The translations under genes were made by a program, and so were the position numbers. Positions 1 to 5,811 of a stretch of 6,721 nucleotides of DNA are shown piece after piece. Source of the stretch: an uncultured Solirubrobacter sp. Its GTDB lineage: Bacteria; Actinomycetota; Thermoleophilia; Solirubrobacterales; Solirubrobacteraceae. Each line of letters opens with the position of its first letter. Position 1 is the stretch's first letter. The DNA lies in NCBI GenBank assembly GCA_937871635.1, contig CALMNS010000062.1, positions 1 to 6,721 of the forward strand, written 5' to 3'. The notes below the pieces were generated by a model. That model made no database searches. It saw only the letters and a list, made by a program, of their open reading frames with translations, and was not told the origin of the DNA.

Positions 1-2
1 CG

Positions 3-719
3 GCCGCACTCTCCGACGACGCGATGGCCGCGTTGCGACAGGTGTCGACCGCCTCGCTCACCGTGCAGCTCGCGAACCGTGGCGTCGCCAACACCTTCCT
101 CGCGGGCTTGAAACCGGCGCGCCCGGACCTGCGCATGGTCGGCTATGCGCACACGCTTCGCTACGTCGCCCTGCGGGAAGACGTCCGCGACGCCCGCAAG
201 GGGTCGGAAAGCGTGCAGAAGCTCGCGGTGGAGAGCACCTCCCCGGAGGACGTGCTGATCATGGAAGCCCGTGGCGAGGCGGGCGCCGGCACCATCGGCG
301 ACATCCTCGCCGCGCGAGTGCTGGCCCGCGGAGGAGCCGGGATCGTGACCGACGGCGGGGTCCGGGACTCCCGTGGTGTCACGGAGCTCGACATCCCGAC
401 GTACTTCCAGCTGCCCAATGCCGCATCGCTCTGGGTCGAGCACATCCCGCTCGACGTGGACGTGCCCATCACCTGCGCCGGCACGCTGGTGATGCCCGGC
501 GACGTCATCGTCGGCGACGCCGACGGGGTCGTCGTCCTCCCGGCCGGACTGGCCGAGGCGATCGCTCACGACGCCCTCGAGCAGGACGAGCGCGAGGCCT
601 GGGCCCTCGAGCGTGTGCAGCAGGGCGAGTCCGTCCGGGGCGTGTACCCCATCGCGGACGAGCGCCGCGCCGAGTACGAGCGCTGGCGAGCCACCCGCAA
701 CCAGGAGCCCCCCCGATGA
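3..719 (+). CDS. RraA-like / HMG-aldolase family protein (5' end outside window)
   Basis: This gene belongs to the RraA-like superfamily, which includes 4-hydroxy-4-methyl-2-oxoglutarate (HMG) and 4-carboxy-4-hydroxy-2-oxoadipate aldolases as well as RNase E inhibitor RraA. The reading frame is open back to the first full codon at 3 (AALSDDA before the ATG at 24). In relatives the motif corresponding to LSDDAMAALRQVSTASL lies near the N-terminus, so only a few residues are probably missing and the ATG at 24 is likely internal. Counting from that Met, GDIL at 92-95 and VTDGGVRD ending in R114-D115 match the substrate- and metal-binding elements of HMG aldolase, with the usual spacing of 22 residues from the GD to the Arg. 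The C-terminal tail (RVQQGESVRGVYP, then YERWR) is typical of the longer RraA-like proteins found in catabolic clusters. It overlaps the next gene by four bases (ATGA), so the two are probably co-translated. An aldolase or lyase acting on a 2-oxo acid is more likely than RNase regulation, but the substrate is unknown. Confidence 0.85.
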   Translation, partial: AALSDDAMAALRQVSTASLTVQLANRGVANTFLAGLKPARPDLRMVGYAHTLRYVALREDVRDARKGSESVQKLAVESTSPEDVLIMEARGEAGAGTIGDILAARVLARGGAGIVTDGGVRDSRGVTELDIPTYFQLPNAASLWVEHIPLDVDVPITCAGTLVMPGDVIVGDADGVVVLPAGLAEAIAHDALEQDEREAWALERVQQGESVRGVYPIADERRAEYERWRATRNQEPPR

Positions 720-1654
720 GCAACCCCTACGCCGCCGACCCGTCAGCCGTACGCGGCGCCATCACGCCGCTGGTGACGCCGTTCACCGCCGACGGCAGCC
801 TCGATCTCGATGCCATCGGACCCCTGATCGACTGGCAGCTCGACCATGGCACCCACGGTATCTCGGTGGGCGGGTCGACCGGCGAGCCGACCTCGCAGAC
901 CGTCGCGGAGCGCATCGCGGTGATGCGGGCGGCGGCCGAGGCGATCGACGGCCGGGTGCCTCTCCTCCCCGGCACCGGCACCGCGCTGATGGACGAGACG
1001 CTCGAGCTCACCGCCGAGGCCGAGCGGCTGGGTGCCGCAGCGGCGCTCGTGGTCACCCCCTACTACGGGCGGGCACAGCAGGACGGCCTGTTCCGCTGGT
1101 ACTCGCGGGTGGCCTCCGAGTTCCCGGACCTGCCCATCATCGTCTACAACGTGCCGGTCAGGGCCGCCGTCGACATCGCCCCGGTGACGGTCGGTCGGCT
1201 GCGCCGTGCTCACGAGAACATCGTCGGGATCAAGGAGACCACGCGCGACTTCGAGCACGTCTCCTACGTCTTCGACGAGGCCGGAACCGACTTCATCGCG
1301 CTGTCGGGCATCGAGCTGCTCTGCTATCCGATGCTCTGCCTCGGGGGTGCCGGCCACCTGAGCTGCGTCGGCAACTTCGCGCCGGCCCCGGTCGCCGCGC
1401 TCTATGACGCGTTCGCCGCCGGCGATCACGAGCGGGCCCGAGCCCTGCACTACGACCTGCATCCGCTCGTGGACGCCGCCTTCGCCGAGACCAACCCGGT
1501 TCCGGCCAAGTGGGTGATGGGCCGGCTGGGCCTGCTGCCCTCCGACCTCGGCCGAGAGCCGCTGGCGCCGCTCAGCGTCGTCGCGCAAGACCGCGTCCGA
1601 ACGCTGCTCGCGAGGAGCTCGCATGTCGAGCTGCCGATGAAGCTCCGCGCCTAG
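716..1654 (+). CDS. DapA/NAL superfamily Schiff-base aldolase or dehydratase
   Basis: This 312-residue protein is a TIM-barrel class I lyase of the dihydrodipicolinate synthase / N-acetylneuraminate lyase superfamily. Members bind a 2-oxo acid through a lysine Schiff base and then add, cleave or dehydrate. Visible elements in order are AITPLVTPF at 15-23, the GGSTGE carboxylate-binding loop at 52-57, TPYY at 114-117, YNVPVR with the catalytic Tyr144 and Arg149, IKETT with Schiff-base Lys173, the GGAGHLSCVGN stretch at 210-220, and ETNPVPAK near 258-265. All catalytic positions are intact, and the length is close to the usual 290-310. The start at 716 is supported by AGGAG at 703-707 with 8 bases of spacing, and by the ATGA overlap with the RraA-like gene. 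YNVPVR lacks the TG that follows in many true DapA proteins (YNVPSRTG). This and the neighbourhood (RraA-like enzyme, importer) point to a catabolic member rather than lysine synthesis. The specific reaction is not determinable; a sugar-acid dehydratase or a 4-hydroxy-2-oxo-acid aldolase are possibilities. Confidence 0.88.
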   Translation: MSNPYAADPSAVRGAITPLVTPFTADGSLDLDAIGPLIDWQLDHGTHGISVGGSTGEPTSQTVAERIAVMRAAAEAIDGRVPLLPGTGTALMDETLELTAEAERLGAAAALVVTPYYGRAQQDGLFRWYSRVASEFPDLPIIVYNVPVRAAVDIAPVTVGRLRRAHENIVGIKETTRDFEHVSYVFDEAGTDFIALSGIELLCYPMLCLGGAGHLSCVGNFAPAPVAALYDAFAAGDHERARALHYDLHPLVDAAFAETNPVPAKWVMGRLGLLPSDLGREPLAPLSVVAQDRVRTLLARSSHVELPMKLRA

Positions 1655-1678
1655 CGTTCCACTAGCGCCGGATGGGCA

Positions 1679-1696
1679 GCGCTGGGCCTCCAGCGC
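1679..1696 (+). terminator. Short GC hairpin downstream of the dapA-like gene
   Basis: A perfect 7-bp stem, GCGCTGG at 1679-1685 and CCAGCGC at 1690-1696 with a GCCT tetraloop, lies 24 bases after the stop codon. There is no T-run, so it would be a GC-hairpin-only terminator, which is common in high-GC actinobacteria but weakly predictive. The same bases encode part of the GntR remnant on the other strand, so the stem may be coincidental. Confidence 0.3.
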
Positions 1697-1834
1697 CGGA
1701 TCGCCTCGCGGATCGGGGAGTCGACACGCCCAGCTCCTCGATGACGACCCGTACCCCGGGTCTGTAGGCGCCGCGGACGAGGGCTCACGGATCGTCTCGT
1801 AGAGGCGTTTGCCGTTCGGTGCGAGGGGTTGCAC
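1679..1834 (-). pseudogene. Decayed 5' fragment of a GntR-family regulator (winged-helix DNA-binding domain)
   Basis: Reading the minus strand across three frames recovers the characteristic GntR winged-helix sequence. Frame one (1834-1784) gives PLAPNGKRLYETIRE. After loss of one base near 1783, the next frame (to about 1721) gives ALVRGAYRPGVRVVIEELGV followed by ST. Bases 1716-1693 give PIREAIRR, and 1693-1679 in yet another frame give LEAQR. Joined, this follows the family pattern in which LYExIRExIxxGxxxPGxxL leads to an LGVSxTPxREAxRRLEA recognition helix. About three or four residues (the usual LAE-R segment) are also missing. At least three frameshifts are needed, and the fragment runs into the dapA-like gene 25 bases later, so the effector-binding C-terminal domain is absent. 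An upstream ATG at 1858-1856 is in the first frame. Sequencing errors could explain a frameshift but not the missing C-terminal half. A divergent GntR gene beside a catabolic transporter is a classic arrangement, so this is probably the fossil of the local regulator. Confidence 0.7.
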
Positions 1835-1839
1835 CGAAC
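1814..1839. promoter_or_regulatory. Perfect 9-bp inverted repeat, candidate operator or leader hairpin
   Basis: GTTCGGTGC at 1814-1822 and its exact reverse complement GCACCGAAC at 1831-1839 flank an 8-base spacer. The right arm overlaps the candidate -35 element TTGCAC at 1829-1834, which is where a repressor would block transcription of the transporter operon. The left arm lies inside the GntR remnant. There is no following T-run on either strand, so an intrinsic terminator is less likely than a protein-binding site. Which regulator binds it is unknown. Confidence 0.5.
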
Positions 1840-1858
1840 ACGCATATAGTGATATCAT
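1829..1858 (+). promoter_or_regulatory. Candidate promoter of the transporter operon
   Basis: TTGCAC at 1829-1834 (weak -35) is followed after 18 bases by TATCAT at 1853-1858 (five of six matches to TATAAT). TATAGT at 1845-1850 also matches five of six but lacks a -35 at proper distance. These bases sit in the only clearly AT-rich patch of the window, about 50-80 bases before the binding-protein start, where a promoter is expected. The assignment rests on consensus matching alone. Confidence 0.4.
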
Positions 1859-1861
1859 ATC
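1851..1861. promoter_or_regulatory. Palindrome GATATCATATC overlapping the candidate -10
   Basis: GATAT and ATATC form a perfect 5-bp inverted repeat around a single C, covering the candidate -10 TATCAT. The site is short and AT-rich, so chance is possible. Its position, next to a GntR remnant and on top of the promoter, makes it a reasonable operator candidate, since GntR-family sites are usually short compact palindromes. Confidence 0.35.
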
Positions 1862-1897
1862 TAATCGAAGATCAAGTGCGCGGCGTTCGCGATCCTA

Positions 1898-1903
1898 GAG
1901 GAG
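1898..1903 (+). promoter_or_regulatory. Ribosome binding site that selects the GTG start of the binding-protein gene
   Basis: GAGGAG at 1898-1903 is 6 bases from the GTG at 1910 and 12 from the in-frame ATG at 1916. The normal spacing favours GTG. Confidence 0.6.
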
Positions 1904-1909
1904 AGTGAA

Positions 1910-3214
1910 GTGAGCATGCACGTTCGAACGGCCTTGGCTGCGACGGCTGTCGCGGCAGCGGTCGCAGGTTGTGGTGGATCGTCCGGCAACACCAGCGACG
2001 AGGATGTCGGCAAGCTGTCGACGGACGCGTCGCAGATCAAGTGCGGCATGGGCACCGGCGAGCGGGCAACCGGCAGTCCCATCAAGATCCGAGCGCTCGC
2101 GACCGCGAGCGGCGGCATCGACTTCAGCTCAGCGCCTCGGTCGGCCACGGCCTACTTCAAGTGCGTGAACGCCAACGGCGGCATCAACGGCCGCCCCGTC
2201 GACTACGCCTACGAAGACGACGCGCTCAACCAGCAGAAGGCCGCCCAGATCGCCGCGAAGCTCGCGGCCGACCGCTCGATCGTCGCACTGGCCGGCGATG
2301 CGACGTTCATCGGCTGCGCGGGTGCCAATCCGATCTACAAGAGGGCCGACCTCTACAGCATCACGGGCACCGGCGTGGCGCAGGCCTGCTTCGAGTCCTC
2401 GAACATCGCGCCGATCAACGCGGGACCTCGGATCAGCGGAGTCGCCACCCTCCAGTACCTCCAGGCGCAGGGCAAGACCTCGCGGTTCGCCCAGGCGCGC
2501 CACAACATCCCCGGCGTCGGCGACTGGGTGGCGGACGGCGTCGAGAACTACGCCAAGGACAAGAAGGTCAGGATCGTCGAGACGGTCGTGCGTGACGCGA
2601 CGTCAGTCGATGCGAACTCGGGCATCCTGGAGCTCAAGAAGGCAGACCCCTCAGCGGTGCTCATCGAGGACGTGGGTCCGGTCGCCGTGGCGCTGCTCAA
2701 GGCGGCTGCGGCCCAGGGGCTGCAGGAGAAGGTGGTGTGGTCGTGCCTGACGTCCTGCTACGACGCTGGGTTCCCCAAGCAGGTCGGGCCGCAGTGGGAG
2801 GGCTTCATCGCCAACTCCGAGCTCCAGCTCGTCGACGCCAAGACGCCGGACAACCTGCAGTGGCGGACGATCCTTCAGAAGTACGGCAGCCCCCGGGACC
2901 CGCGCGACACGTTCGGTCAGTCGGGCTTCCTGGCCGCGAAGTTCCTGACGGACACCCTGCTCAAGCTCGATCCGAAGGACATCACGCGGGAGACGGTCGC
3001 CAAGGCCGTCGTCGGGATCAAGGGCTTCAAGTCGGACATCCTCTGCACGCCGTGGTACTTCGGGTCGGCGGACCGCCACAACGCCAACCACACGACGAGG
3101 ATGGCGGTCATCAAGGGTGGCAAGTACGTCGAGCTCGAGGGTTGCAAGCCGGTCGAGGATCCCGGGCTGGCGCCGGTCATCGCGCGTGAGCAGCGCGACG
3201 GCCTCGCCGGCTGA
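1910..3214 (+). CDS. HAAT-family ABC transporter substrate-binding lipoprotein (LivJ/LivK-like)
   Basis: This 434-residue protein is the extracytoplasmic solute receptor of a branched-chain-amino-acid-type (HAAT) importer, with a type I periplasmic-binding fold. The N-terminus MSMHVR is followed by an Ala/Val-rich core and the lipobox VAGC, so it should be cleaved and lipid-anchored at Cys21. A low-complexity Gly/Ser linker follows. The first lobe starts near residue 57 (SPIKIRALATASGGID), with the family-typical VNANGGINGRPVDYAYEDDALNQQKA segment broken over 86-111 and a KLAADRSIVALAGD stretch at 117-130. The second lobe begins near 180 (TLQYLQAQGKTSRFA). Eight cysteines besides Cys21 (45, 85, 136, 160, 279, 283, 379, 412) are unusually many. 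The GTG start at 1910 is chosen on ribosome-binding-site spacing. Permease and ATPase genes follow directly, so it is the first gene of the importer operon. HAAT receptors bind amino acids, amides, urea, aromatic acids and other solutes; the ligand cannot be named here. Confidence 0.9.
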   Translation: MSMHVRTALAATAVAAAVAGCGGSSGNTSDEDVGKLSTDASQIKCGMGTGERATGSPIKIRALATASGGIDFSSAPRSATAYFKCVNANGGINGRPVDYAYEDDALNQQKAAQIAAKLAADRSIVALAGDATFIGCAGANPIYKRADLYSITGTGVAQACFESSNIAPINAGPRISGVATLQYLQAQGKTSRFAQARHNIPGVGDWVADGVENYAKDKKVRIVETVVRDATSVDANSGILELKKADPSAVLIEDVGPVAVALLKAAAAQGLQEKVVWSCLTSCYDAGFPKQVGPQWEGFIANSELQLVDAKTPDNLQWRTILQKYGSPRDPRDTFGQSGFLAAKFLTDTLLKLDPKDITRETVAKAVVGIKGFKSDILCTPWYFGSADRHNANHTTRMAVIKGGKYVELEGCKPVEDPGLAPVIAREQRDGLAG

Positions 3215-3226
3215 GGGGAGGCCGCG

Positions 3227-4093
3227 ATGCTCGAGCCGTTCATTGTCGCCGGGTTGGCCGTGGGCTCGCTCTACGCCCTGTCCGGCGTCGGGATGCTGGT
3301 CCTCTACCGCACCACCGGCGTCCTGAACCTGGCGTACGGGGCGCTGGGCGCGATGGCAGCGCTGATCAGCTGGCAGCTGCTGCAGGGTGGCGCCGCCGAG
3401 TGGTTCGCCTACGCCGTTGGCGTCGGGGCGGCGGGCGGGGCGTCGCTCCTGTACGGCGCGGCACTCGGCCCGTACCTGGCCGACCGAGAGCCGGTCGTCA
3501 AGGCCACGGCGTCGCTCGGGTTGGCGCTGGCGATCCTCGGCGCGCTCAACTGGTACTGGACCGACGACACCCGGACGCTCTCCCTGCCGACCGGCACGTC
3601 CGGCTTCGACCTCGGCGACCTTCGCGTCAGCACGACGCAAGTGCTGGCGCTGTTGCTCGCGGTGCTCATCACCGCGGGGACGGCGCTCTATCTGCGCCGC
3701 TCGACGACCGGCACCTCGATGCGCGCGCTGGCCGACGACCGCGAGCTGAGCTCGATGCTCGGCGTGCGCGTGCGGCTCATCGAGTCCCTGGCGTGGTTGG
3801 CGAGCGGCGTGGTGGGCGGCGTGTCGGGCCTCTTGCTGGCCGATCTGACGCAGCTGACCGCCGTGACGCTGACGTTCCTGGTGATCCCGGCGCTCGCGGC
3901 CTGCGTGGTCGGCCGGTTCGCGTCGCTGGGGTGGACGCTGTTCGGCGGTCTGCTCGTCGGCGTGTTGGAGGCCGTCGGCACGCCCTACGACTGGATCTCC
4001 GACTACCGCTCGGCGGCGCCGTTCGTCGTGGCGATTGCCGTCGTGTTGTACCTCCAGCGCCACAGAACGGTGACGATCGGGGCGGCGCGATGA
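3227..4093 (+). CDS. livH: HAAT ABC transporter permease, LivH-like
   Basis: This 288-residue integral membrane protein is one of the two permeases forming the translocation path. It opens with the LivH hallmark: a first membrane segment (VAGLAVGSLYALSGVGMLVLY over 8-27, broken here only by reading) and then RTTGVLNLAYGALGAMAA at 28-45. Further hydrophobic segments lie near 61-80, 92-108, 137-155, 187-205, 212-228, 233-250 and 263-277. The cytoplasmic coupling loop that contacts the ATPases is around 161-184 (TGTSMRALADDRELSSMLGV), followed by the characteristic ASGVVGGVSGLLL. GGGGAGG-like purines (GGGGAGG at 3215-3221) sit 5 bases before the ATG, and only 12 bases separate it from the binding-protein stop. 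It ends in an ATGA overlap with the LivM-like gene. The gene symbol reflects family position; the substrate need not be leucine or valine. Confidence 0.9.
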   Translation: MLEPFIVAGLAVGSLYALSGVGMLVLYRTTGVLNLAYGALGAMAALISWQLLQGGAAEWFAYAVGVGAAGGASLLYGAALGPYLADREPVVKATASLGLALAILGALNWYWTDDTRTLSLPTGTSGFDLGDLRVSTTQVLALLLAVLITAGTALYLRRSTTGTSMRALADDRELSSMLGVRVRLIESLAWLASGVVGGVSGLLLADLTQLTAVTLTFLVIPALAACVVGRFASLGWTLFGGLLVGVLEAVGTPYDWISDYRSAAPFVVAIAVVLYLQRHRTVTIGAAR

Positions 4094-5106
4094 GCGTCGC
4101 CAGCGTCGCGCTTGCGCCGCGCGTCCCGCGACCGGCGGCGGCCGTCGTCGTCGTCTTCGTGCTGGCGATCATCGCCGTCGCGGTGCCCGCCGTCTTCTCG
4201 GTGTTCTGGATCCGCTCCTTCACGACGTCGGTGATCTATGCCATCGCGTGCGCCGGCGTCGGGTTGTTGTACGGCAGGCTCGGCTTGGTGTCCCTAGGCC
4301 AGATCGCCCTGGTCGGCGTGGGCGGGTGGATCACGCTGCGCCTGGGGCACGGGACGTCGCTGCCGTACCCGGTGCTGCTGGTGGCGTCCGGCCTGGGGAC
4401 GTGCGTGATCGGGGTGATGGTCGGCCTTCCGGCGCTGCGCCTCAGCGGCCTGAACCTGGCGATCGTCACGCTGATGTTCGCGGGGGCGTTCTCGATCGTC
4501 TTCAACGCAACCGGGTTCCCCAACGGCGGTGGTGGATTTCTCGGGCCGGCCACCGGGTCGGTGCAGCCGATCGCTCTCGAGCGACCGTCGCTCGGCCACA
4601 GCGATGCCGGCTACTTCCGCTACGTCGTGATCGTTGCCGCGCTGATGTTCGCCGCGCTCGCCTGGCAGCTGCGGGGCCGGGCGGGCCGGCAGTGGGCGGT
4701 TATCCGTCAGAGCGAAGCGGGCGCACTGGCCGCCGGCGTCGACACGACACGCAGCAAGTTACGGGCGCTCGCGCTGGTGTCGTTCACCACCGGCGTGGCC
4801 GGTGGTCTGCTCGCCGCGAACGCCGGCGTCCTGGATCCCGGCAACTTCACACCGTCCGAGTCCATCCTGCTGTTCGCGGTGGTGCTGATCGGGGGAGCCT
4901 TCAGCCTGTTCGGCGCGGTCCTGGCCGGTCTGCTGGGCCAGGCCATGCCATCCCTCCTCTCGGAGCTCGGCGTGAACGGCAACGCGATCCTCGTCGTGTT
5001 CGGGCTCTCGCTCATCCACGCGGTCAGCACCGCTCCTGCGGGCATCGCCGGACAGCTCCACGCCCTCGTCTCGAAGGCCCGGCGTGAGACGGTCGACGGG
5101 AGGTGA
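4090..5106 (+). CDS. livM: HAAT ABC transporter permease, LivM-like
   Basis: This is the second permease, 338 residues, pairing with the LivH-like subunit. After a short N-terminal tail, the first hydrophobic segment spans about 17-39. The LivM-type motif LLYGRLGLVSLGQIALVGVGG lies around 59-79 (one or two substitutions from the usual GLVSLGQAAFFGIGAY). Further segments are near 94-116, 121-139, 178-194, 228-246, 257-281 and 298-313. The ATPase-coupling loop is at about 196-222 (GRAGRQWAVIRQSEAGALAA, then GVDTTRSK). LIGGAFSLFGAVLAG at 266-280 is the conserved late LivM segment. The start at 4090 overlaps the stop of livH (ATGA), implying coupled translation with only a weak purine signal. The open frame continues upstream into livH to about 3400, but that part has no permease character. 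Residue 224 uses a TTA leucine codon, rare in such GC-rich DNA. Confidence 0.9.
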   Translation: MSVASVALAPRVPRPAAAVVVVFVLAIIAVAVPAVFSVFWIRSFTTSVIYAIACAGVGLLYGRLGLVSLGQIALVGVGGWITLRLGHGTSLPYPVLLVASGLGTCVIGVMVGLPALRLSGLNLAIVTLMFAGAFSIVFNATGFPNGGGGFLGPATGSVQPIALERPSLGHSDAGYFRYVVIVAALMFAALAWQLRGRAGRQWAVIRQSEAGALAAGVDTTRSKLRALALVSFTTGVAGGLLAANAGVLDPGNFTPSESILLFAVVLIGGAFSLFGAVLAGLLGQAMPSLLSELGVNGNAILVVFGLSLIHAVSTAPAGIAGQLHALVSKARRETVDGR

Positions 5107-5109
5107 CCG

Positions 5110-5811
5110 ATGCTGCGGGTGCGTGACCTGAGCGTCTCCTTCGGCGGAGTCATGCCGCTGGACGACGTGACCTTCGAACTCCCGGACGGCGTCTGTGGGC
5201 TCGTTGGCCCAAACGGCGCCGGCAAGACGACGTTCTTCAACGTGCTCAGCGGGTTCGTCCGGCCGTCGGCGGGCGCGGTGGAGGCCGACGGCACCAGTCT
5301 CCTGTCCATGGCGCCGCATCGCCGGGCGCGCTGGGGACTGCGGCGGACCTTCCAGCAGGAGCAGGTCGTCCATTCGCTGTCGGCCTATGACAACGTCCGT
5401 ATCGCCGCCGACGAGGTCGGCGCAGCCGGCGACCAAGTCCGCGAGGCGCTGGCCTTCGTGGGCCTCGACGACGCACAGCGACGAGGTCGCCACCTCACGA
5501 TGCTCGAGCGCCGCTTGACCGAGATCGCCAGGAGCGTGGTCGGTCGCCCGCGGCTCGTGCTCCTCGACGAGCCGGGGGCGGGCCTGGCCGAGGAGGAGAC
5601 CGAGCGCCTCGTGGCGCTCATCCGCAAGATTCCGGAGCGCTTCGGCGCCCAGGTGATCCTCGTCGACCACGACATGGAGCTCGTCTCCGCGGTGTGCGGC
5701 AACACGGTGGTCCTCGACTTCGGCCGCGTCATCGCCCTGGGACCGACAGCGGACGTGCTCTCCGACGAGCACGTCAAGCGGGCGTATCTCGGGACGGAGG
5801 AGGTCGTCTGA
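5110..5811 (+). CDS. livG: HAAT ABC transporter ATP-binding protein, LivG-like
   Basis: This 233-residue cytoplasmic ATPase powers the importer together with the LivF-like subunit. Walker A is GPNGAGKTT at 33-41, the Q-loop is RRTFQQ at 78-83, Walker B is LVLLDEP at 149-155, the D-loop region is GAGLAEEE at 156-163, and the H-loop His is 187 in VDHDME. The signature motif is degenerate: where LSxGQ is expected, the protein reads LTMLERR at 129-135, followed by the normal EIAR. From recall, some LivG homologues carry similar degenerate signatures, so this is probably natural rather than damage. It is slightly short for LivG, which is usually about 250-260 residues. GGGAGGT at 5098-5104 overlaps the livM stop and sits 6 bases before the ATG. 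The gene ends in a TGATG overlap with livF. Confidence 0.9.
   Translation: MLRVRDLSVSFGGVMPLDDVTFELPDGVCGLVGPNGAGKTTFFNVLSGFVRPSAGAVEADGTSLLSMAPHRRARWGLRRTFQQEQVVHSLSAYDNVRIAADEVGAAGDQVREALAFVGLDDAQRRGRHLTMLERRLTEIARSVVGRPRLVLLDEPGAGLAEEETERLVALIRKIPERFGAQVILVDHDMELVSAVCGNTVVLDFGRVIALGPTADVLSDEHVKRAYLGTEEVV

Noticed and set aside
1664..1701. Direct repeat AGCGCCGGAT at 1664-1673 and 1692-1701
   Set aside because: Two 10-base copies in GC-rich DNA, with no flanking target duplication or mobile-element ends, are not convincing evidence of insertion.
743..1858. Long minus-strand open frame (371 residues) opposite the dapA-like gene
   Set aside because: It is a shadow of the real gene in GC-rich DNA. 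Below about 1784 its translation is Arg/Gly/His-rich with no domain. Only its first part, in the intergenic region, is meaningful, as the GntR remnant.
2651..4063. Long minus-strand open frame (470 residues) across the binding protein and livH
   Set aside because: The translation is low-complexity, rich in Arg, Glu, His and Gln, spans two well-supported genes, and shows no recognisable fold.
3400..4089. Upstream extension of the livM frame into livH
   Set aside because: The extension is Arg-rich and lies out of frame within a convincing permease. The ATG at 4090 gives a normal LivM length and the usual ATGA coupling.
5694..5810. Upstream extension of the livF frame into livG
   Set aside because: It lies inside livG and has no ABC features. 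The ATG at 5811 has a strong ribosome binding site and gives a typical LivF N-terminus.
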